Below are positions 39,030 to 50,329 of a stretch of 64,000 bases of DNA, piece by piece (position 1 is the first letter of the stretch; each line of letters begins with the position of its first letter). The translations under genes and the position numbers were made by a program. Under the pieces are notes generated by a model, which was not told the DNA's origin, ran no database searches, and was given only the letters and a program-made list of their open reading frames with translations. This stretch comes from Circinella minor (Eukaryota > Mucoromycota > Mucoromycetes > Mucorales > Lichtheimiaceae), in contig JAEPRB010000121.1 in assembly GCA_016758965.1 (NCBI GenBank), forward strand, positions 59,138-123,137. Direction: 5' to 3'.

Positions 39030-40350
39030 ATGCAAAATACCACAGCGACAATTGCATCAACACTTCCACCTGGTACTGACAATCCATATTCAAATAATAA
39101 TAATAATAATAATGGAATTAATTTAAATGATCCCATCTTTTATGGGGCCGAATTATCATCAACTGCATCATCAACCCCATTATCTCCATCACTTTCATCA
39201 CCAGCAACACCTGCACTTACTTTATTATCACCACAAGATACAACAATGACAAATTCGCCACCTATGTTTCCTGATATGACAGCAGGAACATCATCGACAA
39301 CAAAACAAAATCAAAAGTCATCATCAGGAACAAAATCAAAAAAAAGTAGTGTTAGCGCATTTATTAAAAAGCTTTACAGGTATAATATAAAATTTACTCT
39401 ATTACATATACAAATACTGATAGATAAAAAAAACAAATGTTTATAAACGCTTCACATAGTATGGTGAACGATAAATCACATCAAGACTTAATATCTTGGG
39501 GTACTACAGGTGAATCATTTATTATTTATAACTCTAAAAAGTTTTCCAGACAAGTTTTACCAGAACATTTTAAACATGGAAACTTTTCAAGTTTTGTTCG
39601 ACAACTCAACATGTATGTGTATATATACCTCATTCAGTATTCACATAGCTCGGCTGAAATAACCTTTCTTTTTATGTGAATTGGTTTCAAACTTTCTAAT
39701 TAAATTTTACTGATAAATTTGACGTATATGAATAACAGGTACGGATTTCGTAAAATCAATAAAGCCTCACGTGGTAAGCATGGCACAGACCAAAATGAAT
39801 TATGGGAATTTATGCATCCACAATTTCAACGAGATCGTAAGGATAAATTATCAGAAATTAAACGGAAAGCAGCAAACTCGGAAATGCTCAGACGTGATAC
39901 CGGTAACATCCACCTTTCCGTTCGAAAAATACAATCGGATCAACAAAAGCTTCTTGATCAATTCCAAGTGCTACAAAATAATTTTTCAACTTTATGGCAA
40001 GGTTATGAAGATCTCAAAAGGAACCAACATGATTTACAACAAGGCATTCATAAGTTAGCTGATAAGGTAAGAAATCTGTAAATGAGTAATTCGTTTTTTT
40101 AAAAGAAAAGAATATATGCATAATATGGTAGTAACCCATATTGTTTTTATATATTCATATTGTATAGTTTCAGCAGCAGCAACAGCAACGGCAACATCAA
40201 AATATGAATATATTTGCACCATTCCCAATATCACCTGCTGGAGGAGATAGTAATGGTCCAAATTTCCTTGAAGAAGTTCTCAAATCCCCTCTACCACCAA
40301 GTCCAATGCAAGATGCAGCATTTATTGACCCAGGGAAATTAACCAAGTAA
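39030..40350 (+). CDS. heat-shock-factor-type transcription factor
   Basis: Four exons (39030-39379, 39460-39612, 39739-40066, 40168-40350) give 337 residues. After a 105-residue Ser/Thr/Asn/Pro-rich leader comes the HSF DNA-binding domain: [58 protein letters not shown] (recognition helix), NELWEFMHPQFQRD. A coiled coil follows (about residues 215-275, IHLSVRKIQSDQQKLLDQFQVLQ...), corresponding to HR-A/B for trimerisation. A short Gln/Pro-rich tail ends SPMQDAAFIDPGKLTK. Introns split the DNA-binding domain at LYS|M and LNM|YGF. It is short for a fungal Hsf1 (yeast: 833 residues) and could instead be an Sfl1- or Skn7-like relative, but there is no receiver domain. Confidence 0.9.
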
Positions 40351-41566
40351 TAATTATTGGCACTTTTGTTTCCATTGTGACATTAGCACCTTCGAATTAT
40401 TGCTATTTACCAAATTCTTGGATATATGCTAAAAAGAGATATATGATTATATTGTTTTTGAATGAATAACGGATGAACTGATCTGATGTGCCCAAACAAA
40501 AATAGCATCGGCAAGAACTTCATTTATCAGAGCATAAACAATTATTGTTCTATATATACCAAAAGTTCATTTTCTTCTTGTACATAGTAGTACGGGTACC
40601 GAATATTTTGTGCAGATTCCATATTCGGTCGCTCTTCTAAATAAGGAAAAAGCAGTCTGCCCGTATACTATAGATAGTCGATAATAATTATATATATATA
40701 TTCTTATTGTCAAGTTTCCTTACTACCTCTTTATAAAAATAAAACTAGAAAATATTATTAAGCATATAAAAAACTCTTTTATAAAATGTTTTTATAACCC
40801 ATAAAAAAATGACATAATGTATAAATAAATAAAACCTACACGGAATCTGAGAATCTACACAAAAAAATTCTGCACAAGAATGATTATGCACAAAAAATAA
40901 GTATTGGTTGCACAAAAAGTTTATAAAAAATGTCGGTTATCTGCCCCGTTGAAATCAATAGATCGAATTTTTTTTTAGGATTGATATCACATACACGCAA
41001 AAGCTATCATAATAACTTTTATCGTGAACTAAAATAAAAAATAATGGTTTATTTAACTAATAATTGTAATAATGAAATATTTATATTTTTCTAGAAGCTT
41101 TGCGAAATATAATATGTCCAGCATGATGTTAGAGTGAAATTTCTTGTGTCTTACCGCTGTATTTATTATATAAATTGAAATTAACGAGACATTTTGTGGT
41201 GGATTGAATTGAGTTTCAAGAAGAATGGTTTACAACGGTAAGTCGTACTAGGTAGAAAACAACAACTTAATGTATATATGAACTTAAGAATAAAAACATT
41301 GTTAATACACACGTTTTCTTCAACTCGTTAAAATAAGCATGCGAGATAAACGATTTTTAATATAAATTGGATTTTTAAATAAACATTGATTGTATACATC
41401 TTGAAGCTCTATTTATTGGTTATAATAATTTTCTAACGTTATTTTTTTATAGACTATCTTTTTAACATGTAGTTTTATACTTCACACTTGTCTTCCTCGA
41501 TCACAGAATTATTTTATCGCCAAGTAGTGTCATGCAAAATTTGGTTTTTATAAAATAAACAATAAC
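40351..41566. other. intergenic, no gene seen
   Basis: AT-rich region downstream of the HSF gene. No gene or repeat could be supported. Confidence 0.5.
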
Positions 41567-41645
41567 AGTAAAACCACGCTTTTTGTACCACCTTTTGGCC
41601 AAAGTCCTGCCTGTGCAAAAAGTGGGAGGGGGGTTGATAGTGTAG
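41567..41645. mobile_element. degenerate MITE related to the 48.3-kb element
   Basis: The sequence starts CAGTAAAACCACGCTTTTTG and ends GTGCAAAAAGTGGGAGGGGGG plus GTTGATAGTG. Left and right ends are imperfect inverted copies of the CAGTTGAACCCC...TTTTTGCAC terminus of the intact MITE at 48270-48430. It also shares ACCTTTTGGCCAAAGTC with the inside of that element. Boundaries are approximate. Confidence 0.55.
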
Positions 41646-42229
41646 ATATCATAGAGATGTGATCATTGTATACAGTAGAAGCACGGGATTATTGATTATA
41701 AAGCTGACAACAACATGAATACATTCCCACGCATGGTGATTTGATTTACAGTATTCAAGCTCGCTTAAAATAATTTTCTCCTAGAAAAACTAAACCTCCT
41801 TCAAAGATATTCTTGAAAATAAAATATAAAATGAACTCATATATTTTATGTTATCACGTTATACCATATTTTTTTTATTTTCTGCTACGCATTGTTAAAA
41901 TAACTGGATATTGTAATAGTAATCAAACAACTCTAACCTCCATATAAGGAAGACCAAGTATCACTTGTACAGATTAAGGTATTAAAAAAATGAAAGATCT
42001 ATTTTCATTAATTTAGTCAAATATGCTCTTATACGAACTTATTATGGATGTCATGTTATATTGCATAACTGGTACGTATACGTACAGAGTATGATAAACC
42101 TGTTTCATACTGATTTATTATTGTCATGCATCAAACAAACAAATCGGAGAAGTAAAAGGTTGGATTTTTTCGTTATAATCAAACCTGTAGTTGGTGTAAA
42201 TAAAACAACCTGTTGGTAATTAGTCGCTA
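41646..42229. other. intergenic, no gene seen
   Basis: No supported gene. A second MITE-like end (CAGTAGAAGCACGGG near 41677) hints at further element debris. Confidence 0.4.
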
Positions 42230-42384
42230 CTACAACAACCTCAACATAGCACCGCAAAAACTGTTGCTGCACTATAACACATGTGAATCTTCCACGAAGA
42301 AACAATATACAGAAATACACCAAATCAATAACATCGTTTTAAACTATGTTTAAACACCAGTATAGTATTTATAGAGCCGTTTGC

Positions 42385-42530
42385 ACTTTTCTATTTTTTT
42401 TTATTACTGTTCTTTCCATTTTTTTCTATTACTACTCTTTTCACTTTTTTCTATTATTGCTCTTTTCCACTTTTTTTCTATTGCTGCCTTTTACACAACT
42501 TTTTTTTATTACTGCGCTATTCCACTTATT
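42385..42530 (+). repeat. imperfect ~30-bp pyrimidine repeat in a gene leader
   Basis: About five units of the type TTTTTTCTATTACTGCTCTTTTCCAC precede the ATG of copy A by a few bases. A shorter version, with two to three units, sits in front of copy B at about 46610-46680, showing that the leader was duplicated with the gene. Confidence 0.7.
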
Positions 42531-42535
42531 TCAAC

Positions 42536-44421
42536 ATGGATTATATTTACGAGTTCATTGAACAATGCGAAAAAGATAATGTTATACCATCATTATCTGA
42601 ATTTATAACAAAGTTTAAAGTTTCTGTGGTTACCAATGTTGAATATTCTGAGAAAGTTGTTACCTGGAAGACGATTAGACAATATTGGACAAATGCGTTT
42701 TCAGAAGCTCTTGAATGTAAAAATATTAAGGTAATACCTTTCAAAATGATGTTGTTATTTATAATGAAAAGTATATATATGAACACAATGTATTAATCAT
42801 TTCGTATATTATAGGGATCAAACGACCGCTGGATAATTGATTGGGATGAATTAGCAAAAAGTATCAATGATAAAAAAAGAAAACGTAAAATGGAAGAAGC
42901 TGCAGAAGTGCTTGCCAGCGAATTTACTAATCAGGTGACTAAAAGAACAAAGGTAATTATTTTATCTACTTAACTAACAAAAGTTGATATGTTGGTAAAT
43001 TGAAGATTTTTGCTCACTTTCATATTAATTTTAGATATCTTGCGAAGATGATAATGAAAACCCGTTTTTAGATAAAGATGAAACAGCAGTTGACTACTTG
43101 TCTATTCTTAATAACATGAAAGAGTACCGAAATAGTCCTAATATTCCCAAAAATGAGTAAGTGAAATGACATAACAGCAGAAGTAAATCATACTCATATT
43201 TTTTTTAGTCTTATTGCACATGGTATTCTTGATTTAGTATCAAAAGATGAACACACGTTTACAAGAGAGTGTCTTGGATCATTATTTAATCGTCTGTATT
43301 CAAATTCAAAGGTGCTTAACAAACAGAATTATCGTATGAAATATTTGGATGCCGATCCACAAACTGTGAGATCATACACAAATGCATTGATTAAAGATAA
43401 AGTAAATATAGTAATTATACTATTACATAGTATTTAAGTACAGCCATCCATATTATAAAACCAAGACTCATTTTTGCTTTGTTTCCTTCCCTTTTAGAAC
43501 GAACTAAACAAATTAACAACCGTGTTGAATGACATAAAAAAAGTATTAAAAAAAAATAAAGATAATTCATGGATCTCATTAGTATTGAAGCTTATGAAAG
43601 TATAGTAAGTAAAATATATTTATTTTTTAAAACTATGTTCACGTGGGTTGTCAACTAATAATATATTCATATTATCTATTTTAGTTCCAAGCAACTTAAA
43701 AACGAGAAGAATTATTTAGAACGGGATCAGACTGAATTTAACTATATAATGTCTTTCTGGTACCCATTATTTCATCGACTGTTAAGAGATGATAGTAGAT
43801 ACGAGATAATGTGGTATGATAGTCAACTTCTGTTTCGTATATCCGTGTTCCTTTTTTATATTCATATTGTTGTTTGCTCACTTATTATTCGTTTATTGTT
43901 TGTTTAGGGGAGAGGGGTCGCTCCGTGCGGCAAAGGGACCTAGTACAGATGGAGTTATCATTCACGAATCATCTGGTCTTGAAATAGCAATCATTGAAGT
44001 AAGTGGGCCACCTCAAAATGGACAACATGCAGATTTTGTTGGTGATCGTAACAAAATCGCAATCAACTTGAAGAGGACCATGAAAAAGATTATTGCAAAA
44101 ACCCCCAGCGCCAACAAAGCTGTACTATCAAATATTGTATTACTTGGTATTCAAATGTACAAACATCATCTTTACTTATACTCATTAACCATGCCAGCAT
44201 TTGACTTGTACGTGTTTACAGAAGTTCAGAAAATACAATTACCGGTTAAAATTTACGATGCTCATAAAAATTTACCATCGATGATATCAGCACTTTGGAT
44301 GGTAAAAATTAGTCTGGATCGAATTGTGAAACTATTAGATGAAGCAAATAATGATTATGACAGTGACGATGATGCTACTATTAATGATTTTGCCTTTGAC
44401 AATACGTTACCGAGACTTTAA
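42536..44421 (+). CDS. lineage-type multi-copy family protein, putative PD-(D/E)XK-like fold (copy A)
   Basis: Seven exons (42536-42730, 42815-42952, 43035-43156, 43209-43401, 43498-43604, 43685-43813, 43908-44421) give 465 residues with all frames intact. The N-terminal third has a WKTIRQYW helix and a basic KKRKRKMEE stretch (near residue 85), a likely nuclear signal. The middle is helical (ECLGSLFNRLYSNSK). The C-terminal domain begins FWYPLFHRLL and continues with KGPSTDGVII, then GLEIAIIEVSGP, GDRNKIAINLK, LLGIQMYKHHLYLYSLTMPAFDLYVFTEV. Asp309 and Glu325-Val-Ser327, followed by a Lys-containing helix, fit the D...ExK order of the restriction-nuclease-like fold, with Ser where Lys is usual. 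The overall layout recalls a family seen in many copies in Mucorales genomes (from memory, not searched). Activity is unproven. Acidic tail DYDSDDD. Confidence 0.78.
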
Positions 44422-45402
44422 ACCAACATTCTCTTTTTATTCACTATTCCCGTTTATTATTTATCCCATGTTACCATTCACTATCCATACCAAAAAACAC
44501 ATTAATATATTACTACAGTATAAGTTATATGTTGTATTAATAACTGGACGTAATGAAAATACAAAAATAATATTACAAGTTCCTTTTCACAAAAAACAAG
44601 ATCAATATAATATTGTATTTATTTCAAGTCAATTCAATGATCTGTATGTACCAGCTGAAAAAGTATATGTTTACACTTATACATATTATATCCATGATAT
44701 TCAACAAGGAGTTGGGAAGGATTCAAAATCAATAATAAATAATTGATATAAATATGTTGATAGACAGAAAAGGAGACAATTATTACATGTAAAAATTGAC
44801 ACTTGACGCTTGAATCAGTTGATAGATGGAAAAACAAATTACTGCATGAGTATTGGGAATTTATCACTTGGTGATGTATCGGGCATACCTGAGATATCAA
44901 TAGGTTAACAATCGAGCATCATAATTTTAATAATACTTTTCTTTTCAAGTACCATTTATTCCTCTCCATTCATGTCTTTAAACTCTGTTTTCTGATCTTT
45001 ATTTTTTATGTTCTTCTCCATTTCATTATTCTCATGTTCAACCTGCTTCACTCTATTAATTATTATCTCGATTCTATGTTCTCTTATTAGAAAATAATGG
45101 TTCATACAAAATTCGAAACCAACTATAGAACGCACAGAACTAGAGCCAGAGTTTTGAACTTTTTTAGTATTTTCTTTCCTATACTTACAGCATCACACAC
45201 AATGATATAACCAATAATATATAATTCAAGCTACCAAGAAAAATATACAGCTTCAATAGAAAGACCTCTACATTTCAACGAAAAAAAATAATAAAGTCCA
45301 ACTTATATAGTAACCCTTCAAATCATACATTTGTGGAATTATAAAATAAATAGATTTATTATTCTGTAATCCTTGTAACGACCACCATAAAAACAAATCA
45401 TT
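44422..45402. other. 3' flank of copy A, partly shared with copy B
   Basis: 44520-44690 resembles 50870-51190 (TTATATGTTGTA...AAATACAAAAATAAT-TTACAAGTT, then CTGTA(T/C)GTACCAGCTG), so the duplication extends past the gene. A frame reading HEYWEFITW near 44845 is echoed by WEYITCD near 47690. No intact gene is present. Confidence 0.55.
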
Positions 45403-45810
45403 GTAAAGCGAACCCACTCTTCAAAAAGAAGACTACGTTCCTTGTATTCCCTAATACGAACTCCATGAATGTAAAGCGAACCCACTCTTCAAAAAGAAGA
45501 CTACGTTCCTTGTATTCCCTAATAAGAACTCCATGAATATAAAGCGAACCCACTCTTCAAAAAGAAGACTACGTTCCTTGTATTCCCTAATAAGAACTCC
45601 ATGAATGTAAAGCGAACCCACTCTTCAAAAAGAAGACTACGTTCCTTGTATTCCCTAATAAGAACTCCATGAATGTAAAGCGAACCCACTCTTCAAAAAG
45701 AAGACTACGTTCCTTGTATTCCCTAATACGAACTCCATGAATATAAAGCGAACCCACTCTTCAAAAAGAAGATTACGTTCCTTGTATTCCCTAACAAGAA
45801 CTCCATGAAT
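45403..45810. repeat. tandem satellite, six copies of 68 bp
   Basis: Six head-to-tail units start at 45403, 45471, 45539, 45607, 45675 and 45743, each exactly 68 bp and ending at 45810. The unit begins GTAAAGCGAACCCACTCTTC and contains the short palindrome TCTTCAAAAAGAAGA and TACGTTCCTTGTATTCCC. Units differ at only a few positions (GT or AT at the start, AATACG or AATAAG or AACAAG near the end), which indicates recent expansion or homogenisation. Confidence 0.97.
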
Positions 45811-46329
45811 ATTAACTTATTCGATCTTGGAAATTGCATTTAATTTTGCAACAATCAGAAGGCGAAATAGGATAACAAAGAATAAGAAATGAATTGTCTT
45901 TATCGTTGATAGGAGCGATTGGGATATTGATACATTGGTGTAGTATGGTGCCAGAATAAAGAAAAAAAATGGAAGGATACATAGAGATAATTAGTTTAGT
46001 CAAGATATACTATGATTAAAAATCTGTGTCACTAATATTGAAAATAAATCTGTACCATGTCCTAAAGAAAGTATTATATATATATTGCTTCGATTAAGAT
46101 TGGTGAATGTATCTTTCTTGTATTGTGTCTACTTGTGTCGATTGTCAGATAATTGACTTTAGTTTACAAAGGATATGTATTCCGATAAGGCATTCGAATG
46201 AATATAAAACTTTTTCTAATTTAAAGGAGCGTTAACTAAGGTCTTCGTATGAGTCAGTCCACTCTTATTACCGCTAGTATCATAGAATTCAAAATCACAA
46301 CCTCAATCACCATAATTATCGTCTATGCC
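45811..46329. other. spacer between satellite and copy B
   Basis: AT-rich, with no gene supported. Confidence 0.5.
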
Positions 46330-46959
46330 CCAACAACCTCGACATGGCATCATGAAAACTCCTGTTGCATCCACAGCAGAAGTTAACCTCTCATTAAGAG
46401 TCATGAATAGGTACAATATAATAAATACACCAGATTAACAGCATTGTTTTAAATAATATACGTATGCTCGTATGTGTATAGAGTCTTTTGAGAACAGCTC
46501 AAGTTTCAAGTTGAAAAAAAAAACGCGTATCTTTGTGAATGAAACAAGCTGGTTTGAAATATGAATAAGAATTTGATTGGCTGTTAAGAACTCATGCAAC
46601 AAATCACTTCTTTCTTTTTATTTCTATTATTGTGCCTTTCACTTCTTTTTTTTTTCATTTATTGTTGCTCTTTTCCGCTTCATTCAAAAACATGAATTAT
46701 ATTTACGGATTCATTTAAAAAATACAAATGAATCCTACAGGCTTCTACGTTAAAGGCAGAAATTGTATCATTCAACCATGCAAGCTTTTGCTCATTAAAA
46801 AATGGTGGAAAAAAGCTAAATCTATTCCAACATTTCTAACTTTATATGACAAAGTTTAAAGTACTTGTGATAACATAATATTAAATATATTGAAAAGAAA
46901 AAAAAAGTTGTCACTTGGAAGACAGTGAAGCACTATTGGGACAAATATAATTTGAAAAA

Positions 46960-47985
46960 AAAAAAGCTTTCTTTAACGTAAGAGAGATGGGAAGGTAATT
47001 TAGAAAATATACATAGAAAGGCAGGCTATTTTTTAATAAGGTTTTTTTTTTTTATTTAATCAAAAATTATTGTATTCCGGGGTAGGATTGTATGAATAGA
47101 ACTTTACAGATATATATCTACAAGGATAATGATAAAATAAAAGTATATAAACTTTACGATACGGGTTTTCTAGATCGATACTGTGAAGCATTTAAAGTGG
47201 TTTCGTTTTGTCACCCCATAAAGCCAGAAGGTTTTTATTTTTTAAAAACATAATTCTAATCACCATTTCATATGGTCAATACAAGTAACTACCTCGAAAA
47301 TGGTAAGTTTATCAAAGCGTGGAAGAAGAAGACTTAAATGAGTTGGGCGTGATATATCACCAGAGATAATGTGTTCAATATAGAACTGATGAATCGACCA
47401 GAAAACCACTGGTAATTATTTATTTTTTCCAAACTTGTTTGTTATAGGGATAAAGCCAGTTTATCATTATTCATTTGATGACAAAGAAAAAAGACAATCT
47501 TGACTGTTCAAAATTACTGATGGAATTTAGATGAAACATACGATCATGGTATGGAGACATATTGTTTATGATACATATGCCATACTATTGTATGCACCTG
47601 TCGATGAGCAATGATCCTAGTTCCAGAAAAGTTGTTTCCAGTGACTTGGTGGTATTCTTGATAACCAAGAGGATTGTGCGGAAACTTGGGAATATATCAC
47701 TTGTGATATGTTGTTAAAAAAAAAGTTAACCAAGTGCGTTTTGATGGTAGAGCCCATACACCATCTTGGATCACAAAAACCCTCAAACTGGTTACGAAAC
47801 AAGAGACGTTCTGATGGTAAACGACGGGAGAAGGATAGATGTTTATGATTCATTTAAAAATGAAGATATTTTAACCGTCATATACTGTCAGCTGTCAAGG
47901 TGATTAGCTACTTGTAAGATACAAATGGCTGATAAAGTATTTTCTTGAAGAAGGCGATTTATTAATCAGTTGACGTAATACAGCA
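46960..47985. other. unidentified ~1-kb insert within pseudogene B
   Basis: This block lies between exon 1 and exon 2 remnants where copy A has an intron of only 84 bp. Short in-frame stretches (FLDRYCEAFKVVSFCHP near 47165; DNQEDCAETWEYITCDMLL near 47665) look like decayed coding sequence. WEYIT also recurs as WEFIT downstream of copy A, suggesting material from another related locus. No terminal repeats were identified. Confidence 0.45.
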
Positions 47986-48269
47986 ATCAAACGACCGCTG
48001 GATAATTATTTGGGATCAATTATCAAAAAGTATTAATGATAAGAAAAGAAAGCGTAAAATGGAAGAAGCCGCAGAAGTGCTTGCCAATGAATTAACGAAT
48101 CAGGTGACAAAAAGAACAAAGGTAATTATTTTATCTACTTAACTACGTAACAAAAGTTGATATGTTGGTGAATTTAAGATTCTTGCTCACTTTCATATTA
48201 ATTTTAGATATCTTGTGAAGATGATGATGAAAACCCGTTCGTAGATAAAAATGAAGACGCAGTTGACTA

Positions 48270-48430
48270 CAGTTGAACCCCATTTTTTGCACAGGTGGGA
48301 TTTGGCTCGAAAGTAGTGCAAAAACCGGGGGTGTGCAAAAAGTGGGGTTGAAAACATAGTAAAATCAAAGTGGGATTGTGACCAAAAGGTGTGCAAAAAT
48401 CGAGGGTGTGCAAAAAGCGGGGTTTAACTG
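48270..48430. mobile_element. 161-bp pogo-like MITE with TA target duplication
   Basis: The element starts CAGTTGAACCCCATTTTTTG and ends CAAAAAGCGGGGTTTAACTG; the ends are inverted repeats over about 24 bp with few mismatches. TA flanks both sides (48268-48269, 48431-48432). Copy A keeps the uninterrupted site GTTGACTACTTGTCTATT near 43089-43106, while copy B reads GTTGACTA, element, TACTTGTCTATT. The insertion and the TA duplication are therefore seen directly. The right-end core GTGTGCAAAAAG-GGGG also occurs once more inside. Confidence 0.93.
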
Positions 48431-49037
48431 TACTTGTCTATTTTTAACAACATAAAGAAGCACCGAAATAATTCTAATACTCCCAATAATGAGTAAGTGA
48501 AATAAATAATGAATGCATAATAGAACAAGTAAACTATACTAATTTTTTTTCAGTCTTGTTACCCATGGTATTCTCGATCTAGTATCAAAAGATGAACACA
48601 CTTTAACAAGAGAGTGTCTTGGATCATTGTTTGATAGTGTGTATTCACATTCAAAGAACCTTATCAAACAGAATTATGGCATGAAGTATTTGGATGCAGA
48701 TCCACAAACTGTGCGACCATACACAAATGCGTTGATCAAAGACAAAGTAAATATAGTAATTATAACGACAATATTACATAGCATTTTAGTACAGTCATAC
48801 ATATTGCAAAAGCATACTCACTTTTGCTTTGCTTCTTTCCCTTTTAGAACGAATCAAACCAGTTAGCGGCAGTGTTGAATGACACGAAAAAAGTGTTAGA
48901 AAATAGTGATAATTCGCCATGGATCTCAATAGTATTAAAGCTTATAAAAGTATAGTAAGTAAAATACATTTATTTGTCAAAACTATATCCATATGGGTTG
49001 TCAATTATTAATATATATATATCTATTATATCTATTA

Positions 49038-49192
49038 GGGGGTTTCAAAAATGAAAAATCAATTTTTTGAAATCTGCGAAATTTCGCAGATTTCGTAGAC
49101 TTCAAGAAGTATAAACTGCGTCTCAAGAGACGCAGATTTCAATTTCGCAGATTTCACGAAAACTGTGAAAAAAATTCATTTTTGAAACCCTC
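49038..49192. mobile_element. 155-bp palindrome-rich inverted-repeat element
   Basis: The ends GGGGGTTTCAAAAATGAA and TTCATTTTTGAAACCCTC are inverted repeats, flanked by TA on both sides. Inside is a perfect 26-bp palindrome made of GAAATCTGCGAAA and its complement (49069-49094), and a CTGCGTCTC/GAGACGCAG stem with a 2-base loop near 49117-49136. It sits in the last part of an intron of copy B, upstream of a preserved acceptor. Confidence 0.85.
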
Positions 49193-49271
49193 TATTATAT
49201 CTATTGTAGTTCCAAGCAGCTTAGAAACGAGAAGAATTACTTAGAACGGGATCAAACTGAATATACCTACG

Positions 49272-49412
49272 GTCACCGCTTGATATAATGATATTCGATA
49301 TAACAATATGTTTTTGAATTCAAGAGATATGAAGGGGGTGAAATGTCATTAATTGGATATAACGATACCCTTTTTGCTGTATTATCGTTATAATAAGTGA
49401 GAAGCGTCGATT
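49272..49412. mobile_element. probable third inverted-repeat element in copy B
   Basis: The left part CACCGCTTGATATAATGATATTCGATATAACAATAT is roughly the inverse of the right part GATATAACGATACC...TATCGTTATAATAAGTGAG. It interrupts the exon 6 homology after LERDQTEYTY, where copy A continues uninterrupted. The ends are less clean than in the two elements above, so the borders are approximate. Confidence 0.5.
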
Positions 49413-49604
49413 CGTACCGCTAAAGAAATGTCACGGCGAAACTCTATCGAGACCTATCGGGAAACATCATGCCAACTCCACCAAAAATGAACGTCCTTCA
49501 GAAGACAAGGGTTCTTTGGACAAGCAGTCTCTGGAAATGATGCACATCCAGCAAGAAATCGACTGGGACCGCAATCATAACCTGAATGATGACGAACGAA
49601 GGTC
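49413..49604 (+). other. GC-richer segment of foreign composition fused to exon 7 of copy B
   Basis: About 190 bp has much higher G+C than all neighbours and is open in one frame (RRFVPLKKCHGETLSRPIGK... through MMHIQQEIDWDRNHNLNDDERR). It then runs without a stop into the conserved SKGPSTDG block of exon 7. Copy A has nothing similar at this place. Its origin is not recognised; part of a larger transposon or a captured host exon are both possible. Confidence 0.45.
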
Positions 49605-50126
49605 GAAGGGTCCCAGTACAGATGGAATAATTATTTACGAATCCATCTGGTCTTAAAATACCAATTATTGAAGTTAGTGGGCCACCACAAAATGGGCAAC
49701 ACAAGCATTTTATTGGTGATCGTAACAAAATCGCAATCAACTTAAAGAAGACGATGAAAAAGGTTATTGAAAAAAAACCCCAGCGCTAACATAGCTGTTC
49801 TATCCAAAATTGCATTACTTGGTATTCAAGTATATAAGCATCATCTTTATTTGTATTCATTAACTATGCCAGCATTTGACCTGTACGTGTTCACAGAAGT
49901 TCAAAAAATCCAATTACCAGTCAAAATCTACGATGCCCATAAAGATTTACCATCGATGGTATCAGCACTTTGGATGATCAAAATTAGTCTGGACCAAATT
50001 GTGAACTTATTAGATGAAGCAAATACCGATTATGACAGTGAAGATAATGCTACTATTGATGATTTCACCTTCGACGATACACCACCGAGACCAAAAAACA
50101 AAAAAAAGAGTACAAATCTCCTGCTT

Positions 50127-50157
<31 letters not shown>

Positions 50158-50329
50158 CCGTAAACCAAAATCATCATTCACTACGTATTCATACCAAAAA
50201 CAAAAAAAAAACATTACTATCTTAATTACTTCTTCTCAATCCGTTAAACACAAAAAGTACTTACAAATAATGTAATATGTAATACACACAACATTTGAAT
50301 ACAACCATATATTTTCACATAGATTAGAG

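Larger units (their letters stand above)
46330..50225 (+). pseudogene. copy B of the 42.5-kb gene, decayed and interrupted by insertions
   Basis: Pieces of every copy A exon can be found in order. Exon 1 is at about 46693-46950, with a stop at 46708 and indels. After about 1 kb of unrelated sequence, exon 2 follows at 47986-48120 (SNDRWIIIWDQL). Exon 3 starts at 48209 but is split by a MITE at 48270-48430. Exon 4 is near 48554 (ILDLVSKDEHTLTRECLG), exon 5 near 48848 and exon 6 near 49210, truncated after LERDQTEYTY. Exon 7 runs from about 49600 to 50090 with at least two frameshifts (one in the ESIWS region near 49645, one at the A-run near 49770). Introns keep GT/AG ends in several places. 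The C-terminal frame stays open to 50225 with a poly-Ile run. The reading frame is beyond repair, so it is a pseudogene. Confidence 0.88.

Noticed and set aside
39030..40350. Skn7-type response-regulator HSF
   Set aside because: No receiver domain follows the coiled coil, and the protein ends soon after it.
45403..45810. CRISPR-like array
   Set aside because: The units are contiguous 68-bp repeats without unique spacers, and the genome is eukaryotic.
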